Of a DNA stretch of 64,000 nt, positions 6,084 to 14,307 are shown one piece after another. The notes under the pieces were generated by a model. The model searched no databases, was not told where the DNA came from, and worked only from the letters and a program-made list of their open reading frames with translations. Every line of letters begins with the position of its first letter. Position 1 is the stretch's first letter. Made by a program: the position numbers and the translations under genes. The DNA is taken from NCBI GenBank assembly GCA_003279015.1, contig QCBV01000003.1:124001-188000 (forward strand), read 5' to 3'. Origin of the DNA: Prochlorococcus sp. AG-347-J19 (GTDB lineage Bacteria > Cyanobacteriota > Cyanobacteriia > PCC-6307 > Cyanobiaceae).

Positions 6084-7106
6084 TTAGAAAGAAATGCCCG
6101 ATGAATTTAGAAAATCTTTATAAATATTTTGCCAGTGTAGAATCCTTTGTTCAAGTCTATTAGGTGGACCAAGTTTAAAATTTTCCAGATAAGACTTATG
6201 AACTGATTCAACAATAACTTTATCTTCCCCAAGAAATTCTAATATACTTTTTTTCCAATTTTCTAAATCATTTTCACATAAAGAATCTGAGGCTAATTTA
6301 ATTTCAATAATACACTGATCAATATTTTTAGGAAGATAATTTATTAAAACAATACCTTTACCAGGCCAGATTATTAGATGGGTCCATGGAAGTAGTCCAA
6401 AGGTATATAGATTTCCCTCACTGCTAAGAGGGGTAACAAGTACATTACAAAATTCACTGAAGAAATACCTGTAGTTTTTAATTGGACCTTGTTCTCTATG
6501 TAGGGTATCTTTATGAGCTATTGCCACATGATAATCATCCAGTGTATTATCATGAGCAATTTTCCAATTGCAATTTAAGGTATCTGAAAATTCAGAAAAA
6601 ATGCTGTAATTCATATCCCATTCATCATTACATTTTCTTCCAACAAGCTCAATTTGATCATCTATAGATATTGGTTTTTTACTAAAATTAATCCAAATTA
6701 AAGGTCCATTGATTAAAGAGTTAACTTTTTCTAAAAAATAATCCTCTATTTCTATTTTTGTCTCAAAATCATACTTTAATGGCAACGTTTTAAGTTTGCC
6801 AAAACTATCAAAAGTCCAGCCATGGTAAGGACAAAAAATATTTTTAGAAGAATTTAATTTTGTTTTTGGCAAACACAATTTTGACCCACGATGAGGGCAT
6901 CTATTTTTAAAAACAGTTATTAAATTATTTTCTGAACGCGAGATTAATAATGATTGATTAAAGAATTTTTTTTCCAATATTTCGCCAGGTTTGATTTCTC
7001 CAATAAAAATCAATGGGTGCCAATAATTTTTTGAATAGTTATCTAATTCAAGTTCAAAAATTTTTTGATCGTTATAAAGCCAAGTAGGCAAAAAGCTAGT
7101 TGACAT
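6084..7106 (-). CDS. Rieske [2Fe-2S] non-heme iron oxygenase (340 aa)
   Basis: The Rieske centre is C70-x-H72 (NRCPHRG) with C92-x2-H95 (FCPYHGW). The C-terminal catalytic domain carries the mononuclear iron pattern D-x2-H-x4-H in TLDDYHVAIAHKDTLH. Such proteins add or remove groups using O2 and electrons from a ferredoxin or reductase. The start overlaps the ABC ATPase stop by one base (TAATG), making it the last gene of the guanidine-hydrolase-type operon. It is like CAO/PaO-type oxygenases in outline, but the context suggests a small nitrogen compound as substrate. Activity unknown. Confidence 0.8.
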   Translation of the reverse strand: MSTSFLPTWLYNDQKIFELELDNYSKNYWHPLIFIGEIKPGEILEKKFFNQSLLISRSENNLITVFKNRCPHRGSKLCLPKTKLNSSKNIFCPYHGWTFDSFGKLKTLPLKYDFETKIEIEDYFLEKVNSLINGPLIWINFSKKPISIDDQIELVGRKCNDEWDMNYSIFSEFSDTLNCNWKIAHDNTLDDYHVAIAHKDTLHREQGPIKNYRYFFSEFCNVLVTPLSSEGNLYTFGLLPWTHLIIWPGKGIVLINYLPKNIDQCIIEIKLASDSLCENDLENWKKSILEFLGEDKVIVESVHKSYLENFKLGPPNRLEQRILHWQNIYKDFLNSSGISF

Positions 7107-7870
7107 TATTTATTTTTTTGGAGGCCTCTTAAAAAATCAGATAATTCATATCTTAATTTTGCAAAATCCGAATCAAGTTTCAATTTATCTAAATCTCCTT
7201 TTTGTAGATCTACCCTAACTTCTTTTATGATTCTTCCAGGATTAGGTGCCAAAATACATATTTGCTGAGAGAGTGCTAATGCTTCTTCAATATCATGGGT
7301 TATAAGTAAAACTGTCAATGAAGTTTTTTTCCATAATTCATAGAGAAATTTCTGCATAGATTCTCTTATCTGTAAGTCCAATGCTCCAAAAGGTTCATCT
7401 AAAAGTAGGATTTTAGGGTTAGTTGCTAGAGCTCTTGCAATTGCAATCCTTTGTTGCATTCCTCCAGATAATTCTTTTGGATACTTGTTCCCAGAATCCT
7501 GAAGACCTACTACTTCTAATAAATAAGATGTCCTATATTTTATTTCTTTCAACTTGTAAGAATTTAAATTCATTCCAAATGCAATATTCTCAGATGCAGT
7601 GAGCCAAGGGAAAAGACTATATTTCTGAAAAACCATCCCTCTATCCAATCCCGGTCCACTAACTATTTTCCCATCTACTTTTACGTTCCCTTTAGATGGA
7701 CTCTCAAGCCCAGCAATAATCCTCAATATAGTACTTTTACCTGATCCAGAGCTCCCAACAAGAGTTTTAAACTCCCCAGAACTTATTGAAAAGCTTATTC
7801 CATCAATTGCCTTTTTTCTATTTGAACCTTCCCCAAAATATTTTGAAATATTATTAACATCTAATTTCAT
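7106..7870 (-). CDS. ABC transporter ATPase, SsuB/NrtD/TauB type (254 aa)
   Basis: Walker A GSSGSGKST, signature LSGGMQQR and Walker B ILLLDEPFGALD are all visible, with the nearby switch histidine (LLITHD). It belongs to the nitrate/taurine/sulfonate-type importer class and would power the permease encoded directly upstream (adjacent, no gap). Context with the substrate-binding protein, HypAB and the ureohydrolase suggests import of guanidine or a guanidino compound. Confidence 0.88.
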   Translation of the reverse strand: MKLDVNNISKYFGEGSNRKKAIDGISFSISSGEFKTLVGSSGSGKSTILRIIAGLESPSKGNVKVDGKIVSGPGLDRGMVFQKYSLFPWLTASENIAFGMNLNSYKLKEIKYRTSYLLEVVGLQDSGNKYPKELSGGMQQRIAIARALATNPKILLLDEPFGALDLQIRESMQKFLYELWKKTSLTVLLITHDIEEALALSQQICILAPNPGRIIKEVRVDLQKGDLDKLKLDSDFAKLRYELSDFLRGLQKNK

Positions 7871-8689
7871 TTAAACTGCCCATTTACATGTACGTCTAAG
7901 TAGCAATCTAAAACTCATATCCAAAGCAAATCCTATTAATCCAAGAACTATTAATTCTGCAAATATTTGATCTGTTCGAAAAAATCTTTGAGCCAATTGA
8001 ATCCTTTTACCTAAACCAACTTCTGCTGCAATTAACTCTGCAACAATTACTAAATTCCATGAAGTTGCAATATTAATTCTTAAAGTATCAATAATACTTG
8101 GCAATGAATATCTAGCTATTACTCTGATCAATAAATCTTTTGTATTACCTCCTAAAGTAAGCGTTGTTTCAATGAGTTCTTTGGGTACAAATTTTACTGA
8201 ATCCATAACCATCAAAACATTAAAGTAAACGGTACCAATGAAAATTAAAGCAATTTTTGGAGCCTCTTCAATTCCTAAATAAATAATAAGCAAAGGAGAA
8301 AAAGCAGCGGCAGGCATATACCTAAGCATTGCAATTAATGGTTCACATAACGCACAAAAAGAAGGGAATGAACCCATTAAAATTCCTAAAGGAATTGAAA
8401 AAATTGTTGCAATTATAAAACCAGCAAATACCCTACCAGTACTTGCAAAAATATCTTCAAATAATATTCCACTTTCAGCCATATCCAAAAGAGAATAAAA
8501 GACCGCTAACGGTGATGGTAAAAACATTTCACTTACAAGTTTTAATTGACAAACTAATGCCCAAATTAAAAGTGGAAGCAAAAGTGAGGTTATTTGAAGA
8601 AATATTTTATTTAATTTTTTCGGTTCACTACCAAATGAAAAGAGGGATAAAAAATATTTATCCCTCTTGATTAATTTCGAACTAACCAT
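7871..8689 (-). CDS. ABC transporter permease, SsuC type (272 aa)
   Basis: A polytopic membrane protein with about six helices and the BPD_transp_1 coupling-loop region (..ELIETTLTLGGNTKDLLIRV). The N-terminal 30 residues are cytoplasmic and basic. It sits between the substrate-binding protein (17-base gap) and the ATPase. The type is clear, the transported substrate is inferred from the operon. Confidence 0.87.
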   Translation of the reverse strand: MVSSKLIKRDKYFLSLFSFGSEPKKLNKIFLQITSLLLPLLIWALVCQLKLVSEMFLPSPLAVFYSLLDMAESGILFEDIFASTGRVFAGFIIATIFSIPLGILMGSFPSFCALCEPLIAMLRYMPAAAFSPLLIIYLGIEEAPKIALIFIGTVYFNVLMVMDSVKFVPKELIETTLTLGGNTKDLLIRVIARYSLPSIIDTLRINIATSWNLVIVAELIAAEVGLGKRIQLAQRFFRTDQIFAELIVLGLIGFALDMSFRLLLRRTCKWAV

Positions 8690-8705
8690 TTTAATTTTGT
8701 ATTAA

Positions 8706-9704
8706 TTAACTGATGTTTTTAACGAACGAAGAGTCAAATAATTTACCCATATCTGGTTTTTCAGGAATAAATCCTACCTTGACCATAAAGTCTGCCATCT
8801 GTTTGGCTGCATAAGGCATATGTTTCATACCGAACCCATCACTAAAAGCTTCTAAATTTTCTTCCAAAGAAAAGAACCTAGTTCCACCTTTGTATTGTTT
8901 GTATTCGCGTGTTGGGATCCCAGCTCGCTTTGCCATGATCTTTTCAGATTTTCTTGGATTTTTTTCCATGAATTCTCTTACATCCCACCATGTTTTAACA
9001 ATTTTTTGAACATCATCTGGTCTTTCAGAAATCAAATCTCCGCTTACAGCTAATAAATCTGGGATTGCACCGGGATAATCTTTTGAACTAGCAATAACTC
9101 TTGCTCCAGGCCTCTTCATTGCAGTTCCTGTAAATGGAGGGAATGCACCAACTGCATCAACTTTTCCTGCTGCGAATGCAGTTGCAGCCTGATCAGTTGG
9201 GAGACCTTTAATAATGACATCATCTCGAGTTAATCCAACATCATTCAGAGCTAAAACAAGTAAAAAATCATCCACAACACCTTCTTCTACTGCAACTGTT
9301 TTACCTTTTAGATCAGCAACACTTTTAATTGATTTATCTGCAATTATTTGGTCATTCCCTGCAGAATTATCATTAACTAAAACAACTACTTCCCCTCCAT
9401 TCTCTCCTGGCAAGAACGAAATAGTATCATTAAGAGTCTGCGAATTTCCATCAATTTTACCAGCAGCAAAAGTTTCCATAGATTGAACATATCCATCAAA
9501 CCATTTCATCTGAACATTAACTCCATTCTTTTCAAACATTTTTTGATCAACAGCTATTGCCCAAGGCCACCATCCTGCCCAGTTACTGTATCCCAAAGTG
9601 ATTGGTTCACCTTTTGGAGCTGCAGGACTTGATAGTGTACTCAATGAAATCGCTAATATTAGAGCAAGCAAAGAGGCAACAAAAACTCTCAATTTTTTAA
9701 ACAT
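8706..9704 (-). CDS. ABC transporter substrate-binding protein, NMT1/SsuA-like (332 aa)
   Basis: A signal peptide (residues 1-28, ..VASLLALILAISLSTLSSPA) precedes an NMT1-like domain beginning ITLGYSNWAGWWPWAIAVDQ. The many tryptophans near the N terminus (NWAGWWPW) could form an aromatic cage for a cation, which would suit guanidinium; this is inference. It matches by type and position the binding protein of the Synechocystis sll1077-sll1082 locus as I remember it. A gap of 100 bases separates it from hypB. Confidence 0.85.
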   Translation of the reverse strand: MFKKLRVFVASLLALILAISLSTLSSPAAPKGEPITLGYSNWAGWWPWAIAVDQKMFEKNGVNVQMKWFDGYVQSMETFAAGKIDGNSQTLNDTISFLPGENGGEVVVLVNDNSAGNDQIIADKSIKSVADLKGKTVAVEEGVVDDFLLVLALNDVGLTRDDVIIKGLPTDQAATAFAAGKVDAVGAFPPFTGTAMKRPGARVIASSKDYPGAIPDLLAVSGDLISERPDDVQKIVKTWWDVREFMEKNPRKSEKIMAKRAGIPTREYKQYKGGTRFFSLEENLEAFSDGFGMKHMPYAAKQMADFMVKVGFIPEKPDMGKLFDSSFVKNIS

Positions 9705-9804
9705 TTTTGAAAAAAAATTTTACGTACTATCAATACTTAAGAAAAAGTAAATCTAAAGTTGTAATGACTGATACTTTTAAGAGATTACTCTTACTTAATC
9801 AATA

Positions 9805-10488
9805 TTAATTATTTTTAAATTTCTGAATCTTTTTACTAATCCAATCTTGCCATAAATCAAATCCAGACTTGTTTATCGAAGAAATTTCTATCACATCTGC
9901 CTTCGGATTAGTTGAAGCTATGTTCGATTTTAATTCGTTAATATCAAAATTCAAATGGGGTAACAAATCAACTTTAGTTATCAAAATTAAATCTGCTTCT
10001 CTAAACATTATTGGATATTTTAAAGGTTTATCCTCACCTTCGGTAATACTTAAAAGCGCAACTTTAAAATGTTCTCCAATCTCAAATTCTGCAGGACACA
10101 CTAAATTTCCTACATTTTCCACTAACAAAATATCTAGTGAATCAGGATTTATTTTTTTCTCAAGTAATTTCAAACCTCCACTAACCATATTTGCATCGAG
10201 ATGGCATGCTCTTCCAGTTGTGATTGGCACTACTGGAATATTTAATTTTTCTAATCTTTCCGCATCAAGATTAGTGGTCATATCACCCTCTAAAACAGCA
10301 CTGTGAAATTTTTTTGAAAGATCTTCTAAAGTTATTTCAAGTAATCTCGTTTTTCCTGCTCCTGGACTGCTCATTATGTTCAAGCAAAGTAAATTATAAT
10401 TATTAAACTTAACTTTATTTTTCTCTGCTTGATGACTATTTTGATGAAGAATATTTAATTCAATTTTGTCTGAAATTGGTAAATGCAT
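9805..10488 (-). CDS. hypB: HypB-type nickel-insertion GTPase (227 aa)
   Basis: A SIMIBI-class GTPase: P-loop SSPGAGKT (residues 40-47), the family block LLVENVGNLVCPAEFEIGEH and the guanine motif TKVD. The N terminus lacks the metal-rich CxxCGC/His stretch of some HypB proteins. HypB normally delivers nickel to [NiFe]-hydrogenase with HypA, but no hydrogenase gene is in the window. The neighbouring GdmH-type hydrolase is the likely client, as for HypB2 in Synechocystis. Probably co-transcribed with hypA (40-base gap). Confidence 0.87.
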   Translation of the reverse strand: MHLPISDKIELNILHQNSHQAEKNKVKFNNYNLLCLNIMSSPGAGKTRLLEITLEDLSKKFHSAVLEGDMTTNLDAERLEKLNIPVVPITTGRACHLDANMVSGGLKLLEKKINPDSLDILLVENVGNLVCPAEFEIGEHFKVALLSITEGEDKPLKYPIMFREADLILITKVDLLPHLNFDINELKSNIASTNPKADVIEISSINKSGFDLWQDWISKKIQKFKNN

Positions 10489-10528
10489 TTATATTTGAAA
10501 ATACTTTTTTATTCTAGATACTTAATTT

Positions 10529-10885
10529 CTACTTTTCTTTAAAATCAATAGATGCGATTTTTAATTCCCTCCCACTAATAATTTCCTCTAAATTAAAATT
10601 GCAACATGGAGATTTATATCCATTCTCTTTCTTTGGAAAATATAATCTATTGCATTTAGAGCATTTCCCTTCAAAAGGTATTGTCTCAATAGTAATCTGA
10701 GAGGAATCTAACCAAGAACCTAAGACTGCTGCATTAAAAGTATTTATTAATGATATTGGTTCTACGCAAGTAAATTCCCCAATTTTAAGATTAATCTTTT
10801 CAACAACTATTTTTTTTTTATTTTTTTTCTCTGCCCACTCTTCCATGGAAAGAATAAGGCATTTTGTCATATCTACTTCATGCAC
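10529..10885 (-). CDS. hypA: HypA-type nickel chaperone (118 aa)
   Basis: Starts MHEVDMTKC; the Met1-His2-Glu3 start is the nickel-binding site of HypA. A zinc site follows with CSKC and a downstream CC pair (..KSPCCNF). Length is normal for HypA. It begins 6 bases after the stop of the ureohydrolase gene. With HypB it should load nickel into the hydrolase. Confidence 0.88.
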   Translation of the reverse strand: MHEVDMTKCLILSMEEWAEKKNKKKIVVEKINLKIGEFTCVEPISLINTFNAAVLGSWLDSSQITIETIPFEGKCSKCNRLYFPKKENGYKSPCCNFNLEEIISGRELKIASIDFKEK

Positions 10886-10891
10886 GAAAAT

Positions 10892-12082
10892 CTATCTCCA
10901 TTTTTGATCAACTGACATATTACATTTATCTGAAATCCATTCTGGTTTAGATTGTCTTGGTAGCTGACCGCTTACTACAAGATGTGCAATAGAATCACAA
11001 ATAACTCTAGTAGCTAATAGAGCTGTCATATCGCTTACATCATACGGAGGCGAAACCTCAACAAGCTCAATTCCACATACATTAACTTTTCTGATAATGT
11101 ACTCCAAAAGTTTTAATGCCTCTCGAGGTAATAAACCCCCAGGTTCAGGCCAACCAGTTCCAGGGACAAATCCAGCATCAATACAATCAATATCAAAAGA
11201 AATATATACACAGTCAGTTCCATCCGTAGCTTTTTCAATAGCAAAATCAGCGGCCTCTTTTAATCCCATTTCACAGATATCAGTAACTGTTAAAACATTT
11301 GTACTTCGTTCCCTGCAAATTTTCACTCCTTCTCTTGGTACTTGCCAACCTCCAATTCCTAATTGAACAAGATTTTTTGCAGGTGCATTTTTCATATTAG
11401 TTGCATGAAACCATGGACAGGTATGCATTCTTTCATCTAAATCTGTTTCTTGAGTATCTACATGTCTATCAAAGTGAATGATCCCTACTTTTTTATCTCC
11501 TAAGTGGCGACAAACTCCTCTAACTGTGGGAAAACCTATTGAATGATCTCCACCTAAAATAATTGGAAATGCACCACTAGCAAAAATATGAGCAACCCCC
11601 TTTGAAATTTGATCAAAACTTTTTTCATTATTAGCTGGAATTGTAAAAATATCTCCTACATCACAAATAGATATCTGCTCTCTCAGATCCACTCCCATTT
11701 CGTAATTGTAAGGAGTATAGAGAGCAGAAATTTTTCTAATTCCTTGAGGTCCGAATCTTGTCCCTGGTCTATAAGTAGTTCCAGAATCATGAGGAACACC
11801 AACGATCGCAACATCATAACTTCCCACTTCATTTACATTTTCAACATATGGAGCTTTCATGAAAGTGTTGATACCTGCAAAATGGGGTAATTCTCCTCTT
11901 GAAAATGTAGATATATTTCTATCGACAATACTTTTTGCTCCTTCTAAACCATATTCCTTTGCTCGGGCAACCTCCTTTTCCCACCCTTTAAGAGGTAATT
12001 TTGATTCTTTTTCTAAAGCATCCATTCCTTCGCTGGGATGCTTCCTTATAAAGTTTTGATTTTCAGATGATTCAGTAGTCAC
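10892..12082 (-). CDS. gdmH: Guanidine hydrolase (GdmH)-type ureohydrolase (396 aa)
   Basis: Arginase/agmatinase fold with metal motifs GGDHS (177-181), HFDRHVD (203-209) and SFDIDCID (295-302). The second motif reads D-R-H-x-D where agmatinases have D-A-H-x-D, and an N-terminal extension of about 85 residues precedes the core. These traits, together with the hypA-hypB-ABC transporter order, match the nickel enzyme GdmH (Synechocystis Sll1077), which splits guanidine into urea and ammonia; such genes are often annotated agmatinase/speB. The start is GTG at 12,082. First gene of the operon; no guanidine riboswitch was seen upstream. Confidence 0.82.
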   Translation of the reverse strand: MTTESSENQNFIRKHPSEGMDALEKESKLPLKGWEKEVARAKEYGLEGAKSIVDRNISTFSRGELPHFAGINTFMKAPYVENVNEVGSYDVAIVGVPHDSGTTYRPGTRFGPQGIRKISALYTPYNYEMGVDLREQISICDVGDIFTIPANNEKSFDQISKGVAHIFASGAFPIILGGDHSIGFPTVRGVCRHLGDKKVGIIHFDRHVDTQETDLDERMHTCPWFHATNMKNAPAKNLVQLGIGGWQVPREGVKICRERSTNVLTVTDICEMGLKEAADFAIEKATDGTDCVYISFDIDCIDAGFVPGTGWPEPGGLLPREALKLLEYIIRKVNVCGIELVEVSPPYDVSDMTALLATRVICDSIAHLVVSGQLPRQSKPEWISDKCNMSVDQKWR

Positions 12083-12216
12083 AAATTAAAAATTCTTTTT
12101 GCACTTATTTCAATATTGTCAATAAAAATAAAAATGAACCATAAACTTGCTTTAAAAGATTCTTATTTAAACATTGTTAAATAACTATTTGCAAAAATAA
12201 AATACATAACTCTATT

Positions 12217-12236
12217 AATAAAAAGCCAGCTGGCTT
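12217..12236 (-). terminator. Intrinsic terminator (perfect palindrome)
   Basis: The 14-base palindrome AAGCCAGCTGGCTT (12,223-12,236) is followed on the minus strand by TTTTTATT. It would end the transcript of the small gene at 12,295-12,411 and isolate the guanidine operon. Confidence 0.6.
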
Positions 12237-12294
12237 AATTACAAAAGTATTTAAAATATTTAATAACGGAATAAATGATAGAAGAAGTAATAAG

Positions 12295-12411
12295 TTAAAA
12301 AGTATTAGATATTTTATTTTTCACATTTTCAATTTTATTGATTAATTCATCTAACCATTCTGTATTATTTTGCTCTTGTCTTTTATGGCTTTGACTTTTT
12401 TGAGTACTCAT
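12295..12411 (-). CDS. Small WLD-LIN family protein (38 aa)
   Basis: Minus-strand ATG at 12,411 to TAA. Polar N terminus (MSTQKSQSHKRQEQ), then NNTEWLDELINKIENVKNK. The block NT-x-WLD-x-LIN-x-[IL]E is shared with genes at 13,213-13,320 (minus) and 15,865-16,002 (plus), defining a three-member family of short, soluble, helical proteins. Function unknown; conservation of the core with divergent N termini supports translation. Confidence 0.6.
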   Translation of the reverse strand: MSTQKSQSHKRQEQNNTEWLDELINKIENVKNKISNTF

Positions 12412-12635
12412 AAATTTCTTTTATTAAGATTGTCCATTTAATATATCTTTTGAACTTACAGGAATCAATAAGACATATTACCAAATCAGTTGATAAGACA
12501 AGCTTTAGTAACATTTCATACAAACCTAACCAACACTAATTAACTAAGAAAATTTAAATCTCTTCAGTTAAGTATTTTCTACGATGTTTTTATTTTAAAT
12601 TCTGATTTGAATTAGGAAAGGGTATAGATATTTCT

Positions 12636-12743
12636 ATGGAAAAATCATTTCTAAATTTCATTTATTGGATCTTGGTAAAGTCAGCTGAAAGTTACTACGG
12701 AGATTCATTAAAAACAGAAGTACCCTATACACCTTATTTTTAG
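12636..12743 (+). CDS. Small protein of the SAES-YG paralogue family (35 aa)
   Basis: ATG to TAG; paralogue of 1565-1684 (see there). It shares MEK, an aromatic hydrophobic helix and SAES-x-YG-D-S. An 11-bp hairpin follows the stop (12,767-12,794). Confidence 0.55.
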   Translation: MEKSFLNFIYWILVKSAESYYGDSLKTEVPYTPYF

Positions 12744-12766
12744 TTTTGGTGGACTTTAACTTTTAA

Positions 12767-12794
12767 TAATAGATCTCTAGTTTGAGATCTATTA
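12767..12794. terminator. Perfect 11-bp hairpin between convergent genes
   Basis: TAATAGATCTC and GAGATCTATTA flank a 6-base loop, between the convergent ORFs ending at 12,743 and 12,811. The U tract is weak, so it may be a bidirectional terminator or 3'-end stabiliser. Confidence 0.45.
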
Positions 12795-12810
12795 GTTTGG
12801 AAGTAATTTA

Positions 12811-12969
12811 TCAAAAAACACAATATGGGTTAGTTATAGATTCACTACAAAATAATCTCTTGTGTTGAATTTCTTTTACTGATTGTGAATAAATTTTAGC
12901 GGTAAGGATCGCTCCAAAATTAACTAAAACTACAATTAGAAGTAGTAGCTCAATTGCGAGGTTGGTCAT
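12811..12969 (-). CDS. Hypothetical 52-residue membrane peptide
   Basis: Minus-strand ATG at 12,969 to TGA, with a strong AAGGAGGG ribosome site upstream. Residues 3-24 form a hydrophobic helix (..IELLLLIVVLVNFGAILTA), followed by a polar tail with two cysteines (FCSES, NPYCVF). Probably membrane-anchored; no family recognised. Confidence 0.55.
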   Translation of the reverse strand: MTNLAIELLLLIVVLVNFGAILTAKIYSQSVKEIQHKRLFCSESITNPYCVF

Positions 12970-13045
12970 AAGATTACCCTCCTTAAATCTATATAAAAAC
13001 TCTATAAGTTCAAAATAGGTATTGAATAGAGTTTAAATTCCTATT

Positions 13046-13210
13046 TTAGCCATCGAGATTCTCTGGTAATAATCTAGGTTCACAATTTTCGACGCATTCT
13101 TCTAGAGACTTTTCAGTATTACTTTTAATTTCGCAACTGCGAAGACAATCATAAAAGGCATACTTGGGATCTAATTCATTTTTGAATTGTTTATTTCTAA
13201 ATGTATTCAT
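13046..13210 (-). CDS. Hypothetical 54-residue cysteine-pattern protein
   Basis: Minus-strand ATG at 13,210 to TAA. It carries two CxxxC pairs (DCLRSC and ECVENC) about 16 residues apart, the layout of twin-CxxxC helical hairpins that form disulfides or bind a metal. It starts 2 bases after the stop of the WLD-LIN gene at 13,213-13,320, so the two are an operon. Function not assigned. Confidence 0.6.
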   Translation of the reverse strand: MNTFRNKQFKNELDPKYAFYDCLRSCEIKSNTEKSLEECVENCEPRLLPENLDG

Positions 13211-13212
13211 GA

Positions 13213-13320
13213 TCAAACTCCCTTTGATTTTTTTTCAAGTTGATTAATTAATTTATCCAACCAAAGAGTGTTGTTGATCTTTTTTGTGTCTTTAAAGTAT
13301 TTCGTTTTGAACGTACTCAT
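13213..13320 (-). CDS. Small WLD-LIN family protein (35 aa)
   Basis: Minus-strand ATG at 13,320 to TGA. The core NNTLWLDKLINQLEKKSKG is shared with its two paralogues at 12,295-12,411 and 15,865-16,002. It begins MST like the copy at 12,295. It is immediately upstream of the twin-CxxxC protein gene. Confidence 0.6.
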   Translation of the reverse strand: MSTFKTKYFKDTKKINNTLWLDKLINQLEKKSKGV

Positions 13321-13507
13321 GTAGTTATCCCTCAATCAGTGGGTCCAACATAGGGGGGCTTATTGAAATTTCCTAGAGCAAAAATACTGATTGTGAATAT
13401 AGTGAAATATTTAAAACTGATTAATTTATAATTTATATATTAGGTATTACAACTCTTGATTCTTGTATATAACTCATACTAAATAATTTCTAAAAAGAAG
13501 GTTAATT

Positions 13508-13678
13508 ATGACTTACGGAAATCTAATTAAAAATAAAATTCAACATGTATTTAGTAGTTTGTTTGATTCGTTATCAATTGAGAGAAAACTAACTGATGCT
13601 CAAATGGAATGTATGCAATTCGGTATTTGTGATTATGCCCCAAGACAAGTTAAGGAAGTTCCCTTTTTTCATTATTAA
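13508..13678 (+). CDS. Hypothetical 56-residue protein
   Basis: ATG to TAA, with AGAAGG about 10 bases upstream. It is helical and soluble, with a C-terminal block AQMECMQFGICDYAPRQV containing two cysteines seven residues apart. Coding character is good; no family recognised. Confidence 0.5.
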   Translation: MTYGNLIKNKIQHVFSSLFDSLSIERKLTDAQMECMQFGICDYAPRQVKEVPFFHY

Positions 13679-13705
13679 TTTGAATCCATTTTAAAGCAAG
13701 GGTAA

Positions 13706-14020
13706 TTAGCTCCTCCTCACCCAATCAGGAGATCCACTAAACCAATCAGCAAGATCATCATTTTTGGGATCAAAATGATTCTCAGTTTCTAAGCCATCAA
13801 GGCCTAGATTCTGGATGAGCCCATTTATTCCATCTGATTTTTGCTTACCATATCTCCTCAAGCTATTAGCTTTCTTAAGCCATGTCCATATAGTTGAATT
13901 ATGTTTTGCAAGCTTTTCTAAATAAATTCTTTCTTCCAATGCTACAGGTTCATCTAATGAAATCCTCTTTACAATATCCTTAATTTTTAAACGAGTCTTG
14001 TTGGTTAGAAACATATTCAT
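13706..14020 (-). CDS. Hypothetical conserved-type protein (104 aa)
   Basis: Minus-strand ATG at 14,020; a second Met two codons later is an alternative. The N-terminal half is helical and basic (..DIVKRISLDEPVALEERIYL), the middle has IWTWLKKANSLRRYGKQK, and the acidic end is tryptophan-rich (DDLADWFSGSPDWVRRS). I believe similar proteins occur across marine picocyanobacteria. The A-L-E-E-R-x-Y-L-x-K pattern suggests a helical protein-interaction domain; no function known to me. Confidence 0.65.
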   Translation of the reverse strand: MNMFLTNKTRLKIKDIVKRISLDEPVALEERIYLEKLAKHNSTIWTWLKKANSLRRYGKQKSDGINGLIQNLGLDGLETENHFDPKNDDLADWFSGSPDWVRRS

Positions 14021-14280
14021 AAAAGAAGTTAATGTTTTATAAAAGTTTTTTTTATGAATGTCTTGTCAATCTTTATTTCAAGAAAAAGTATTTTTTAGAG
14101 GCTTTTCAAGGACAAATATATGTATTTAGCAACAGGTACATTTATTTGGTAAAAAAGACTACTTAATTTGATTTATATAACTTATACATAAACAACTCCT
14201 ATATAAGTTTCTCTACTTAATTTAAGATTTAATTTATAAAATTGAATAAGGAAATTTTACATTTACAATCAATCTAAACC

Positions 14281-14306
14281 AAGAGGAACATAACCCTCTT
14301 TTTTTT
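14281..14306 (+). terminator. Rho-independent terminator, repeat copy 2
   Basis: AAGAGG / CCTCTT hairpin followed by eight or more T. The lead-in TTTACAATCAATCTAAAC (14,262-14,279) differs by two bases from that of the terminator at 2873-2895. No gene ends just upstream on this strand, so a short transcript may end here. Confidence 0.7.
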
Positions 14307-14307
14307 G

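Noticed and set aside
6084-7106. Calling the Rieske protein chlorophyllide a oxygenase or pheophorbide oxygenase.
   Set aside because: It shares the general Rieske oxygenase motifs, but nothing specific to pigment enzymes is visible and its coupling to the transporter argues for another substrate.
12083-12294. A possible guanidine-I (ykkC) riboswitch upstream of the ureohydrolase gene.
   Set aside because: The region is AT-rich and lacks the conserved guanidine-I blocks; the only strong structure is the palindromic terminator at 12,223-12,236.
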